Shown: positions 51,292-60,712, counted from the stretch's first letter. The stretch is DNA of 64,000 nt from Pedobacter psychroterrae (GCF_004331695.1 NZ_SJSL01000006.1:62001-126000); one strand, 5' to 3'. Notes: generated by a model from the sequence alone, not told the origin. Numbers and translations are program-made.

Positions 51292-53292
51292 ATGAACTTT
51301 AAGGAACAGATCGTACAAGGTATTCCGGCTGCACTGCCGGCCGCAAGGCCTTACAACACCAAAGCCAGCCATGCGCCACGCCGCAAAGACCTATTAAACG
51401 AAGCAGAAAAGAAACTGGCGCTCCGTAATGCCCTAAGGTATTTCCCTGAGGAATGGCATCCAGCGCTTGCCACTGAATTTCTACAGGAACTCAACCAGTA
51501 CGGCCGTATTTATATGTACCGTTTCCTACCTGAATATGAAATGTATGCAAGGCCTGTACAGGATTACCCGGCAAAAAATGAGCATGCCGCCTGTATCATG
51601 CTCATGATCCAGAACAACCTGAATCCCGCAGTAGCACAGCATCCTGAAGAACTGATCACCTATGGTGGAAATGGCGCTGTATTTCAGAACTGGGGACAAT
51701 ACCTGCTCACAATGCAGTACTTATCGCAGATGACTGACCAGCAAACCCTGCATATTTATAGCGGTCACCCGATGGGCCTATTCCCTTCAGGGCCGGAGGC
51801 ACCAAGGGTAGTAGTGAGCAATGGCATGATGGTGCCTAACTATTCTAAGCCTGATGATCTTGAAAAATATAATGCGCTGGGCGTAACACAATACGGGCAG
51901 ATGACTGCTGGTTCCTATATGTATATTGGTCCGCAGGGCATTGTGCATGGCACGGCCATTACGGTGATGAATGCATTCAGAATGATACTGGCTCCTGATG
52001 AAAGCCCCGCAGGAAAGATCTTTCTTACAGCAGGATTGGGTGGAATGAGCGGTGCCCAACCAAAAGCTGGCAATATAGCAGGTTGCATTACAATATGCGC
52101 TGAGATCAACCCTGCCGCAGCAAAGAAAAGATATGAGCAAGGCTGGGTGGATGAACTTATTGATGACCTGTATAAACTAACCATACGGGTTAAAACCGCT
52201 AAAACTAATAAAGAGACTGTAGCCCTGGCCTATATCGGAAACATAGTAGATGTATGGGAGCACTTTGCTGAGGAAAATATATTTATAGAGATCGGCTCAG
52301 ATCAGACCTCACTGCACAACCCCTGGTCGGGAGGCTACTATCCTGCCGGGCTCTCTTTTGAAGCAGCAAACGAGATGATGGCCACAAGACCGGAACTTTT
52401 TAAAGAAAAGGTGCAGGAATCATTGCGCAGACATGCTTCGGCCATTAACCGGCATACAGCTCAGGGAACTTACTTCTTTGATTATGGCAATGCCTTTTTG
52501 CTGGAGTGCAGCAGGGCTGGTGCTGATGTAATCTCGCCCGAGGGCAAAACCTTTAAATACCCTTCTTATGTGCAGGACATATTGGGGCCGATGTGCTTTG
52601 ACTACGGCTTCGGACCTTTCAGGTGGGTATGTTCATCGGGCAAGGCCGAAGACCTGCAGCTCACAGACGACATAGCACTGAAAGTAATGCAGGAAATTAA
52701 ACAAACGGCACCAGAGGAGATCAGTCAGCAACTGGCAGACAACATTAAATGGATTAGGGAAGCAAAACAAAACAACCTGGTGGTTGGCTCGCAGGCCAGG
52801 ATCCTTTATGCCGATGCCGAAGGCAGGGCTAAAATAGCAGTGGCATTCAATGAAGCGGTAAAAGCTCAGGTGCTTGCTGCGCCGGTGATACTAGGCCGCG
52901 ACCACCATGATGTGAGCGGCACTGACTCCCCTTTTCGGGAAACCAGTAATATTTATGATGGCAGCAGTTACACCGCAGATATGGCCATACACAACGTAAT
53001 CGGCGATAGTTTCAGAGGAGCTACCTGGGTATCTATCCACAATGGCGGCGGCGTGGGCTGGGGAGAAGCAATAAACGGGGGATTTGGAATGGTGCTCGAC
53101 GGCTCTGAAACAGCGGATGAAAAGCTGAAGAACATGCTCTTCTTTGATGTCAACAACGGCATAGCCAGACGAAGCTGGGCCAGGAACAAAGAAGCCAATT
53201 TTGCCATCCGGAGAGAAATGGAGCGTACTCCCTTACTTCAGGTCACATTGCCCAACGTAGTAAAAGACGATTTGCTGGACCAGTTATTTTAG
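51292..53292 (+). CDS. hutU: Urocanate hydratase, long form
   Basis: 666 aa from the ATG at 51292, longer than the roughly 555-aa Proteobacterial enzyme, with extra sequence at the N-terminus (ALRYFPEEWHPALATEFLQE). It adds water to urocanate using tightly bound NAD+. Motifs: YGGNGAVFQNWGQY, YSGHPMGLFPS, TAGLGGMSGAQPKA, GSDQTSLHNPWSGGYYPAG and the C-terminal SIHNGGGVGWGEAINGGFGM. Operon with hutH. Confidence 0.96.
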   Translation: MNFKEQIVQGIPAALPAARPYNTKASHAPRRKDLLNEAEKKLALRNALRYFPEEWHPALATEFLQELNQYGRIYMYRFLPEYEMYARPVQDYPAKNEHAACIMLMIQNNLNPAVAQHPEELITYGGNGAVFQNWGQYLLTMQYLSQMTDQQTLHIYSGHPMGLFPSGPEAPRVVVSNGMMVPNYSKPDDLEKYNALGVTQYGQMTAGSYMYIGPQGIVHGTAITVMNAFRMILAPDESPAGKIFLTAGLGGMSGAQPKAGNIAGCITICAEINPAAAKKRYEQGWVDELIDDLYKLTIRVKTAKTNKETVALAYIGNIVDVWEHFAEENIFIEIGSDQTSLHNPWSGGYYPAGLSFEAANEMMATRPELFKEKVQESLRRHASAINRHTAQGTYFFDYGNAFLLECSRAGADVISPEGKTFKYPSYVQDILGPMCFDYGFGPFRWVCSSGKAEDLQLTDDIALKVMQEIKQTAPEEISQQLADNIKWIREAKQNNLVVGSQARILYADAEGRAKIAVAFNEAVKAQVLAAPVILGRDHHDVSGTDSPFRETSNIYDGSSYTADMAIHNVIGDSFRGATWVSIHNGGGVGWGEAINGGFGMVLDGSETADEKLKNMLFFDVNNGIARRSWARNKEANFAIRREMERTPLLQVTLPNVVKDDLLDQLF

Positions 53293-53349
53293 TATCAAAA
53301 AGCTATTTTAATATTACAAAGAATATACCTTAGGGAAACACTACAGCAT

Positions 53350-53357
53350 TATATTTG
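53350..53357 (+). promoter_or_regulatory. -7 box (TATATTTG) of the aldo/keto reductase gene
   Basis: TATATTTG fits TAnnTTTG, 18 bases before the ATG at 53376. Confidence 0.5.
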
Positions 53358-53375
53358 TTATGGCAACAACATATC

Positions 53376-54329
53376 ATGGAAAAAAGAAGACTTGGCAATT
53401 CAGACCTGAGGGTTTATCCGCTTGCCTTTGGCGGCAACGTTTTTGGCTGGACCATAGACGAAAAGAAATCATTTGAAATACTGAACGGCTTTGCTGAAGC
53501 TGGCTTTAATTTTATTGACACTGCAGACTCGTATTCAAAATGGGTGCCTGGCAATAAAGGCGGTGAATCTGAAAATATTATCGGCAACTGGATGCGTCAG
53601 AAAAAGAACCGCGAACAAATGGTCATCGCTACCAAAGTAGGTTCCCTGTTTGATTCTGACAAGAAATGCTTGTCTAAAGAATACATCTTAAAATCTGTGG
53701 ATGATTCACTAAGAAGATTAAAAACAGATTACATAGACCTTTACCAGAGTCATTATGATGACCTGGAAACTCCAGTACAGGAAACTTTAGAAGCATACGA
53801 CCAACTGGTCAAATCAGGCAAGATCAGGTGGATTGGCGCGTCAAACATGTCGCCTGAAAGACTTAAAGAATCGCTGGAAACGTCTGACCGGCTAAACCTT
53901 CCCAGATACCAGACCCTGCAGCCGGAATACAACCTCTACGCCAGGGAAGGCTATGAAAAAAACTACGAGCAGATGGTGCTGGACAATAACCTTGGCATGA
54001 TCCCTTACTACTCGCTTGCCAGCGGTTTCCTGACAGGCAAATACCGCTCAGTAGAAGATCTGGATAAAAGCCAGCGCGGGGGCGGGATCAAAAAATACCT
54101 GAACGAAAGAGGATTTAAAATACTAAAAGCACTGGACATAGTAGCAGAACAATACAGTGCCAACCAGGCCGGTATAGCACTGGCCTGGCTAATAGCGAGG
54201 CCATCTGTAACTGCACCGATAGCTAGTGTGACCAGCATGGACCAGTTGGAAGATTTTACAAGAGCTGCAGCATTGAAATTAAATACAGAAGATATTGCTA
54301 TATTAGATGAAGCCAGCGACTGGCATTGA
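53376..54329 (+). CDS. Aldo/keto reductase
   Basis: 317 aa. The TIM barrel starts RRLGNSDLRVYPLAFGGNVF; the catalytic tetrad is visible as FIDTADSYSKW (Asp, Tyr), VIATKVGS (Lys) and LYQSHYDD (His). The C-terminal NADPH-binding stretch is IAPIASVTSMDQL-like (PIASVTSMDQLEDF). It reduces aldehydes or ketones; substrate unknown. An out-of-frame ATG at 53360 is ignored. The next gene begins 3 bp after its stop. Confidence 0.93.
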   Translation: MEKRRLGNSDLRVYPLAFGGNVFGWTIDEKKSFEILNGFAEAGFNFIDTADSYSKWVPGNKGGESENIIGNWMRQKKNREQMVIATKVGSLFDSDKKCLSKEYILKSVDDSLRRLKTDYIDLYQSHYDDLETPVQETLEAYDQLVKSGKIRWIGASNMSPERLKESLETSDRLNLPRYQTLQPEYNLYAREGYEKNYEQMVLDNNLGMIPYYSLASGFLTGKYRSVEDLDKSQRGGGIKKYLNERGFKILKALDIVAEQYSANQAGIALAWLIARPSVTAPIASVTSMDQLEDFTRAAALKLNTEDIAILDEASDWH

Positions 54330-54332
54330 TCT

Positions 54333-55442
54333 ATGAAAAATATCACGCTACCATTCTATGCGAAACTGGCACTCGTATTATTTTCTGTCATTTGTTTAGG
54401 CTATATCGCCATAATCGGGCAAACATTGCTGGCCCCTTTGCTTACTTCATTTCTATTGTCGCTGCTGCTCCTGCCTTTGGCCAATTTCCTCGAGAAAAAA
54501 TGGCGCTTTAAAAGGAGCATTGCATCGATCATATCAGTCGTCCTGATGATCGCGTTTATTTCAGGTGTTATGTATTTCCTGGTAAATCAGATGACCGACC
54601 TCTGGCAAGACTGGCCACTGTTGAAAAAACAAGCTGAAACCTCCTTCCATGACCTGCAGGTCTGGATCTCCAATACGTTTCATGTCAATACAAAAAATCA
54701 GATTGACTACCTGAAAGACAGCACAGCAAGCGCTCTGGCAACCAGTGCTACCGTACTTGGTGCTACCTTGCTCACACTATCCTCTACCCTGCTCTTCCTG
54801 TCATTTTTGCTGCTCTTTACTTTTTTTATCCTCAACTACCGACGGATCCTGTTTAGGTTCCTAACCTCAGTATTTGATGAACAGCACAAGGAAAAAGTAA
54901 GCGATATCGTGTCGCGTATTCAATACATCATCAAGAAATACATTACCGGACTGTTTTTGCAAATGATCATCGTAACCCTGATCATGATCCTGGTGCTATG
55001 GGCATTGGGTGTAAAATACTTCGTATTACTGGGCCTCATTTCGGGCATTTTCAACATCATCCCATACATAGGTATCTTTACCGCTTTGCTGATCAGCGCA
55101 CTGATCACGTTCGCCACCGCAGGTGCCGCAAAAATGCTGATCGTTATGGTTGCATTTGTAGCAGTACACGCAGTCGATGGTAACGTATTGATGCCACTGG
55201 TGGTAGGCTCGAAAGTGAAGATAAATGCACTCTTCGCCTTTATTGGCATTATCGTAGGTGAAATGATATGGGGCATATCAGGTATGTTTCTATGCATTCC
55301 ATATATGGCTATGCTCAAGGTCATTTTTGAACGCATAGACCAGTTAAAACCCTGGGGTATACTACTTGGTGGCGAGGATAAGCCTCATAAGCGTAAGGTA
55401 TATCACATCACAAAAAACATTAAACTGGAAGAACAGGAATAA
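54333..55442 (+). CDS. AI-2E family transporter (PerM-like)
   Basis: 369 aa, about eight membrane helices with the conserved central block (LISGIFNIIPYIGIFTALLI, about 225-255) and the C-terminal VVGSKVKINALFAFIGIIVG. Members include TqsA, proposed to export autoinducer-2, and sodium/proton antiporters, so the substrate here is open. It probably shares an mRNA with the aldo/keto reductase (3-bp gap). Confidence 0.9.
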   Translation: MKNITLPFYAKLALVLFSVICLGYIAIIGQTLLAPLLTSFLLSLLLLPLANFLEKKWRFKRSIASIISVVLMIAFISGVMYFLVNQMTDLWQDWPLLKKQAETSFHDLQVWISNTFHVNTKNQIDYLKDSTASALATSATVLGATLLTLSSTLLFLSFLLLFTFFILNYRRILFRFLTSVFDEQHKEKVSDIVSRIQYIIKKYITGLFLQMIIVTLIMILVLWALGVKYFVLLGLISGIFNIIPYIGIFTALLISALITFATAGAAKMLIVMVAFVAVHAVDGNVLMPLVVGSKVKINALFAFIGIIVGEMIWGISGMFLCIPYMAMLKVIFERIDQLKPWGILLGGEDKPHKRKVYHITKNIKLEEQE

Positions 55443-55486
55443 TTGACGACAATGATAGTTACCTTTACCATCATAAAATAAGCACA

Positions 55487-56296
55487 ATGCCTAATAATAT
55501 TCCTCCTCCTTTTGCACCAGATGCAGCTTCTGCCTTTACAAGGTTGCTTACCGTATTAGATACGTTGCGTACCCAATGTCCATGGGACAAAAAACAGACC
55601 ATGGAAACTCTCCGCCATCTAACCATTGAGGAAACCTACGAACTGTCTGACGCTATCTTGGAAGGCAATCTGGATGAGGTAAAAAAAGAACTTGGCGACG
55701 TAATGATGCACCTGGTTTTTTATGCCCGCATTGGTTCGGAAACAGGCGATTTCAACATTACAGATGTACTGAATGGTGTGTGCGAGAAGCTGATCAGCCG
55801 CCACCCCCATATCTATGGCGATGTAGAAGTACAGGATGAAAATGATGTAAAACGCAACTGGGAAAAGCTGAAACTAAAAGAAGGCAACAAATCTGTCCTC
55901 GCGGGTGTACCAGCGGGCCTGCCTTCACTGGTCAAAGCAAGCCGCATACAGGAAAAAGCACGTGGCGTGGGTTTTGACTGGGACAATAAAGAGCAGGTAT
56001 GGGAAAAAGTAGAGGAAGAACTCCAGGAATTTAAAGACGAATACAACCTAGCCGATCAAGCCGATATTGACATAGAAAAAGCAGAAGGCGAATTTGGCGA
56101 TCTGCTTTTTTCGTTAATCAACTATGCCCGCTTCATCAACATCAACCCGGAGAACGCGCTTGAGAAAACCAATAAGAAATTCATCAAACGCTTTCAATAT
56201 CTGGAGACCAAAGCCAAAGCAAACGGCAAGGCACTGCAGGATATGACCCTGGCTGAGATGGATGTGTACTGGAATGAGGCTAAGGAGCTCCCTTAA
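55487..56296 (+). CDS. mazG: Nucleoside triphosphate pyrophosphohydrolase MazG
   Basis: 269 aa, full-length two-domain MazG. The N-terminal domain has CPWDKKQTMETLRHLTIEE and ELGDVMMHLVFYARI, with EExxE/ExxD metal residues; the C-terminal domain has KVEEELQEFKDEY and EGEFGDLLFSLINYARF. It hydrolyses NTPs and dNTPs to monophosphates and pyrophosphate, clearing non-canonical nucleotides and lowering (p)ppGpp in some species. No mazEF nearby. Confidence 0.96.
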   Translation: MPNNIPPPFAPDAASAFTRLLTVLDTLRTQCPWDKKQTMETLRHLTIEETYELSDAILEGNLDEVKKELGDVMMHLVFYARIGSETGDFNITDVLNGVCEKLISRHPHIYGDVEVQDENDVKRNWEKLKLKEGNKSVLAGVPAGLPSLVKASRIQEKARGVGFDWDNKEQVWEKVEEELQEFKDEYNLADQADIDIEKAEGEFGDLLFSLINYARFININPENALEKTNKKFIKRFQYLETKAKANGKALQDMTLAEMDVYWNEAKELP

Positions 56297-56322
56297 AAGG
56301 CAGCTCCCGGTATAGCTGGTCA

Positions 56323-58191
56323 TTACTTATCAGGACATGTTTTAAGAGATTTTTTTTCAACGTAATTATACTTTTCAATCTTATTATCCCATGTGATCAG
56401 GCCTCCATCAATATTTATCTCTGCATGATAGCTTTGTCCCTGAGTAAAGCCATTTGTAGCCCATTTTCCATTCTTGAGATGGGCCCAGCCTTCTTTTTCG
56501 TCGCTACCAGTTATATATGCGGTACCAAAGCCAAGGTATTCAACCTTCCCAGGACAGGTAAACTTTAGATCTAATGAAACTGCGGGCTCAATAGTCAGTT
56601 TTTGTGCTATATCGGCAAATACATTAAACGTACCGCTACCACCGGATATTGGAATAGAAGAATAGGACTTTCCCCAATAAGATACAGTATATCCGGAGCT
56701 TATTTGAATAGGCGTAAAAGAGCGTATTTTTCCGCTTAACGCTGCCGCTCCCCGATCTGGGGAGATCTTGTATTGCGTACCCAGGTTGGCACTTCCAGTA
56801 TTTATGCCAATATATATATATCCATAAACATTGTATACATCTGCTATTTCTGCTGACAACGCTGTATTGAAACTATAATTGTAATCAGCCGTATAAACAG
56901 CAGGAAAATAGTACCCGATATCAGTAGTCTGACTTTCTGCCCTTAATTGTTTACTGCCATTGCCAAGGATTACTTCCTTTACCGTTGTTCTTAAAGTTGT
57001 TTTGTTTTTTGGATCCAGACCACATTCAATTACGTCGCCATTAACAATAGCTTTGTTAGTCACCGGATTGATAAAAGATGGATTTAATACAAAACTTGTG
57101 TACCAGCTGATTGGATTTTCAGGGGTAACAACTACCTCACGTATTGTAGTTGTAGTTCCCGTTTTATCCTCTACTTTAGCCGTAAAAAAGAGGTCTACAA
57201 GCTTCTTGGTTACCGCACTTTTATAAAGTATCTTATCTTCAGCTAAGGTCTGGCCGGTAAGAAGTTTGGCATCGAATGATTTATAAATATCATAAGGATA
57301 TACCGAATAAGGAATGTCCTCTCCTTTACGATAGACAGCAGTAATGATCACATTCTCCTTGCTCAGGTTAACTTTCCGATAGGTGGTAGCGGGCTCAACG
57401 ATTTCTTTAGTCACATAGTCGACTATACGCGTATATGTAGCTGTACCGTTACCCTCATTTAGTTCGACATTTTCTGTCTTAGAAACGGGAACCCTGATAG
57501 TACTGGTAACAGTGCCTGTATTCTCTGCCTGATAATAATAAAACTTAGTTCCTTCAGGTAATACAACTTGTGTCTGATCATCAATTGGGGTGGTAGCTGA
57601 TGCCGTTGATGTTGCGCTTAGTTTATCACCTGATAGTTTTCTATTTACCGATGGTGCTTTGGATGATATCCCATAAGCTGCGCGCTGGGCTACGCTTCCA
57701 TTTGCAAGGGATACAGACTGCTGTATGATCTCTAAGCCTGCAGGAGGTTTATTAATGTTAATTAACTTTATACTCACAACCTGTGAATTTTTATCATCCG
57801 AAATTTCCAGGTCACGCGTAACAGGCAAGTAACCATTTGCATTCACTACTACAGTAAATTTTGCCGGGCTGCCGGTGACAGGTTTTCTGTCTGGCCCAAG
57901 CCCGATATTGATTACACCCTCCTGTACGGTAAACTTTTTCTTTCCTGCTGCCTCATAAATGTGTCCGGCATCCTGACCTGAAAAACTAACAGTTACATCC
58001 TGTGGTTTTATTTTATTATCAGCGGCATCCCTGATTTCTAAAAGCATAGAATATTTAATAACATCGGGGTCAATCACGATCCGGACGTTGTCGATTGGTG
58101 ATTTCTTACAAGAAGACAGAGAAGCGAGGAAGATAAAACCCAAGCCAATATAAGTCGATACAAGCTTTGTTGTAAAGTAAATATTTTTCAT
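56323..58191 (-). CDS. Hypothetical large lipoprotein with Ig-like N-terminal region
   Basis: 622 aa. A lipoprotein signal peptide ends in LASLSSC (Cys28). Residues about 45-150 are an Ig/carboxypeptidase-like beta domain (LEIRDAADNKIKPQDVTVSF; TVVVNANGYLPVTRDLEI); the remainder is beta-rich, with Ser/Thr-rich linkers. Family not recognised. It follows the beta-barrel gene by 10 bp, so the two form an operon; a surface lipoprotein working with a small outer-membrane barrel is the natural reading. Confidence 0.75.
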   Translation of the reverse strand: MKNIYFTTKLVSTYIGLGFIFLASLSSCKKSPIDNVRIVIDPDVIKYSMLLEIRDAADNKIKPQDVTVSFSGQDAGHIYEAAGKKKFTVQEGVINIGLGPDRKPVTGSPAKFTVVVNANGYLPVTRDLEISDDKNSQVVSIKLININKPPAGLEIIQQSVSLANGSVAQRAAYGISSKAPSVNRKLSGDKLSATSTASATTPIDDQTQVVLPEGTKFYYYQAENTGTVTSTIRVPVSKTENVELNEGNGTATYTRIVDYVTKEIVEPATTYRKVNLSKENVIITAVYRKGEDIPYSVYPYDIYKSFDAKLLTGQTLAEDKILYKSAVTKKLVDLFFTAKVEDKTGTTTTIREVVVTPENPISWYTSFVLNPSFINPVTNKAIVNGDVIECGLDPKNKTTLRTTVKEVILGNGSKQLRAESQTTDIGYYFPAVYTADYNYSFNTALSAEIADVYNVYGYIYIGINTGSANLGTQYKISPDRGAAALSGKIRSFTPIQISSGYTVSYWGKSYSSIPISGGSGTFNVFADIAQKLTIEPAVSLDLKFTCPGKVEYLGFGTAYITGSDEKEGWAHLKNGKWATNGFTQGQSYHAEINIDGGLITWDNKIEKYNYVEKKSLKTCPDK

Positions 58192-58201
58192 AGGTAGCGG
58201 A

Positions 58202-58885
58202 TTATTTTAGTTTAAAATTGAAGTTCAATTGAGCTACGGGCAACCAGCGGTAACTACTCATATTGCTGTTGATGAGCTCCTCCTGGGAGTCATTGCCAGA
58301 CAACATACCTGTTCCCACAATAGTAGTCTTTGGTGTAGTCAGGTAGTAACTACCCAGATCAATATTGATGTTGAAAAGCTTCTTGGGAAAGCTCTTAAAT
58401 AACCCTATACCTAAGTATGGCGCAAGCCCTTGCCAGGAAACATCGATGTTGACTTTGCCAACCTGTGCAGGTGTAAGCGCAATTTCGCCAAAATTGTATT
58501 TACCCGTAGGTACAACATTGACTCCCCCATTTGCTTCAAATAAGTAACCTGCACCGCCAACAACCCTGAAGCCCTTCATATTTGTAAAAGGGACGAAATC
58601 AGCCAGTAAATGAACATTGGAGAATTTGACGTCCACATCATTTCTGGACTCAAAGCCTGAAAAAGTGAAGGCATTTTTAACAGTCACAGGAATGAAGCTG
58701 GCCCCTAGCCGCAGAGACAGTGCCGGCAATACAGCATAGCGCAGATCAGCGCCTAACCCCTGCGTACCTGCCTGTAACTGGAGCGACAGGGCTCCTTTTA
58801 TACCGGGTACCGTGTCGGATGGATTAGACTGCCCGAAAAGGACACAAGGAATTAAAACCCAGAACAGAAGTAAACATTTTCTCAT
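58202..58885 (-). CDS. Hypothetical outer-membrane beta-barrel protein, 227 aa
   Basis: A signal peptide (MRKCLLLFWVLIPCVLFGQ) and about eight predicted amphipathic strands (ALSLQLQAGTQGLGADLRYA; LGASFIPVTVKNAF; VVGGAGYLFEANG; YLGIGLFKSF), ending LNFNFKLK. The size fits an eight-stranded barrel. First gene of a pair with the 622-aa lipoprotein. A 20-bp palindrome lies 54 bases upstream of its start. Confidence 0.75.
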   Translation of the reverse strand: MRKCLLLFWVLIPCVLFGQSNPSDTVPGIKGALSLQLQAGTQGLGADLRYAVLPALSLRLGASFIPVTVKNAFTFSGFESRNDVDVKFSNVHLLADFVPFTNMKGFRVVGGAGYLFEANGGVNVVPTGKYNFGEIALTPAQVGKVNIDVSWQGLAPYLGIGLFKSFPKKLFNINIDLGSYYLTTPKTTIVGTGMLSGNDSQEELINSNMSSYRWLPVAQLNFNFKLK

Positions 58886-58938
58886 TTATAAGGTGTTTAT
58901 ATTTCTGATCTAAATTGACTATAAAAAGCGCTTGCGTC

Positions 58939-58958
58939 AATAGCTATAACTAGCTATT
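58939..58958. promoter_or_regulatory. 20-bp palindrome upstream of the beta-barrel/lipoprotein operon
   Basis: AATAGCTA and TAGCTATT form a perfect 8-bp inverted repeat around TAAC. It lies in the 94-bp gap between the helicase-like gene and the barrel gene and has no T run, so an operator is more likely than a terminator. Confidence 0.45.
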
Positions 58959-58979
58959 TATTGCATCATTGATTAGCTC

Positions 58980-60299
58980 TTAGCCATGCTTCTTCTTCAT
59001 CGTCATCTTTAGTTTCTGACCTATACCAAAATTATAGTTTTTGGCGTTGCTTTCCTTTTTTTCGTGAAATGCACCTCCTCCTTTTGGAGAATCGTCGATG
59101 GTTTCTTTTACTGTTTTAACCTTATTGCCAGGAGATTTTTCGACTTTGTCAACCACCAAATCTTCGGGCAAGTCCATCACGGGGATTTTGAAGCCCAGGG
59201 ACTGCTCGATTTTCCTGAGGTCGGCCAGTTCAAGATCAGTAGTAAAAGTTATTGCTACAGCCTCTTCATCACTATTTTTCACTACCCTGCTTAAAAACAA
59301 TTCTTTCTGCTCTGGCAATTCAAGATGAAAGATAAATGGTATACCGGACAGATCCGGTGATGAATTACCTTCGTTTGCCACAATCAGCATCCTTGCACCT
59401 TTTGCTTCTTTAAAATCTTCTATATGATCAAAACCGGCTTCGTCAAAGAATAGCGGGTTCAGGACTAATACCTCGCCAGGTTTATAAGCAACCAGGCTCT
59501 TGCTAAGTTTCTGGGCTGTAAGACGGGTATTTACAAATACTACTACTTTCTCAAAGACCTCATCATCACGTAGCATGAAATTCAATAGATTGATCTTGGT
59601 TTTAAAATTGGGAACTTGATAAAGCAGCAATTGATGTGTCTCTACCCTTTCCTCCCCTAGTTCTTCTACCTCAATTGTAGTAGGAAAAGTGAGGAACTGA
59701 TCTATCATATGATTCAATTTTTCATGCACCACTGTTGTAAAAATAAGATGCTGCACTTTGCCAGCACTTCTTGCTAACTCACAAACAGGCAATTGCATTC
59801 CCTGTTTCACAATCACCTCAGCATCATCTACAATCAGCATCTGCAGCCTGTTTAGGTTTAATCCCAGTTTCAGGTATACTGCCCGTGCTCGCGTAGGTGT
59901 AGCCACAACAATATCCACTCCTTCAAGAAGGTCGAGGATTGTTTCTTCTGTCCCCCCAGTACCATACAGTCCCATGATCCGCAGGTTTCTGTTACCGCTC
60001 AGCATTTTGAACTGTGCTATGACAGCTTCCACACGCTCCCCATCTGGCACCAATATAAGTACCTTTGGTGCTTCATCGGTGCTGTATTTTAGTTTCATCA
60101 AAACCGCGAGTACGTAGGTTGTGGTCTTGCCGCTTCCCTCAGGGGCTACTGCAATGATATCCTGACCACCAATAATCCTCGACATAGTTCTGACCTGGAT
60201 CTCTTTAGCCGAGATGTATCCGGCATCTGTCATAGCCGAAATCAATGGCTTGCTCAGTTTTAATTTATCTAACGACACTTTTCTAGTATTAATCAGCAA
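58980..60299 (-). CDS. Degenerate DEAD-box helicase-like protein
   Basis: 439 aa with a RecA-like domain 1: Q-motif region KPLISAMTDAGYISAKEIQV, motif I VAPEGSGKTT (about 53-62), motif Ia LILVPDGERVEAV, motif Ib VVATPTRARAV. Motif II is VDDAE instead of DEAD, motif III reads FTT instead of SAT, and domain 2 lacks the HRxGRxxR motif VI (SRVVKNSDEEAVAITF in its place). ATP binding may persist, but unwinding is doubtful. A basic C-terminal tail (KLKMTMKKKHG) could bind RNA. It may be a structural or regulatory relative of RhlE-type helicases. Confidence 0.85.
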   Translation of the reverse strand: MLINTRKVSLDKLKLSKPLISAMTDAGYISAKEIQVRTMSRIIGGQDIIAVAPEGSGKTTTYVLAVLMKLKYSTDEAPKVLILVPDGERVEAVIAQFKMLSGNRNLRIMGLYGTGGTEETILDLLEGVDIVVATPTRARAVYLKLGLNLNRLQMLIVDDAEVIVKQGMQLPVCELARSAGKVQHLIFTTVVHEKLNHMIDQFLTFPTTIEVEELGEERVETHQLLLYQVPNFKTKINLLNFMLRDDEVFEKVVVFVNTRLTAQKLSKSLVAYKPGEVLVLNPLFFDEAGFDHIEDFKEAKGARMLIVANEGNSSPDLSGIPFIFHLELPEQKELFLSRVVKNSDEEAVAITFTTDLELADLRKIEQSLGFKIPVMDLPEDLVVDKVEKSPGNKVKTVKETIDDSPKGGGAFHEKKESNAKNYNFGIGQKLKMTMKKKHG

Positions 60300-60550
60300 A
60301 TTTAACTAAAATAGTTTACAACAATTTTATAGAATGCTAAATCACCTTACTTCGGCAGGATAAGAAGCAGGCTAGTATCAGCCTACGAACTGAATCCAAC
60401 TTGAGTCCAAGTTGAGTCCAAGTTTAGTCCAACTATTTACTAGTAAAAGTTGGACTTATAGTCTTGTCATTATTTATTTATATTTCAGTCAAAACGAAGG
60501 CTGTCTGAACGCATTCAAAATGCATCAGAAACACTGAAAATTTGCTTTGA
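60300..60550. other. Intergenic region with repeat array
   Basis: A 251-bp gap between the helicase-like gene and the small membrane protein. Apart from the 11-bp repeats at 60391-60458 I see no gene or clear terminator. Confidence 0.5.
60391..60458. repeat. Four tandem 11-bp units plus one inverted unit
   Basis: TGAATCCAACT, TGAGTCCAAGT, TGAGTCCAAGT and TTAGTCCAACT follow without gaps (60391-60434). After 13 bases comes AGTTGGACTTA (60448-60458), an inverted unit that can pair AGTCCAACT with AGTTGGACT. The 11-bp period is close to one DNA turn. Confidence 0.8.
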
Positions 60551-60712
60551 TTAGTTCGGCTGGGTATAGAGAGAATCGTTTTCGATCTTATCGGAAGTTT
60601 CGGTGTTGTCCTTATTCAAAAAGAAAAACAACAATAAGCCGAGGACAAAGATAATCATCACCCAAAGCCAAAATTGGCTTTTCTTTTTTGGTTGTACATT
60701 TAAATTTGCCAT
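60551..60712 (-). CDS. Small single-pass membrane protein, 53 aa
   Basis: ATG at 60712 to TAA at 60551. A basic, polar N-terminus (MANLNVQPKKKSQ) precedes one strong membrane helix (FWLWVMIIFVLGLLLFFFL, about 14-32) and an acidic tail (NKDNTETSDKIENDSLYTQP). The positive-inside layout predicts a cytoplasmic N-terminus. Function unknown, but composition and topology argue that it is real. Confidence 0.65.
   Translation of the reverse strand: MANLNVQPKKKSQFWLWVMIIFVLGLLLFFFLNKDNTETSDKIENDSLYTQPN

Noticed and set aside
54920..55336. Reverse-strand 138-aa frame inside the AI-2E transporter gene
   Set aside because: Mirror of a highly hydrophobic gene; composition is that of an antisense frame.
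60391..60458. Repeat array as a CRISPR
   Set aside because: Units are 11 bp and contiguous, without spacers, and no cas gene is present.
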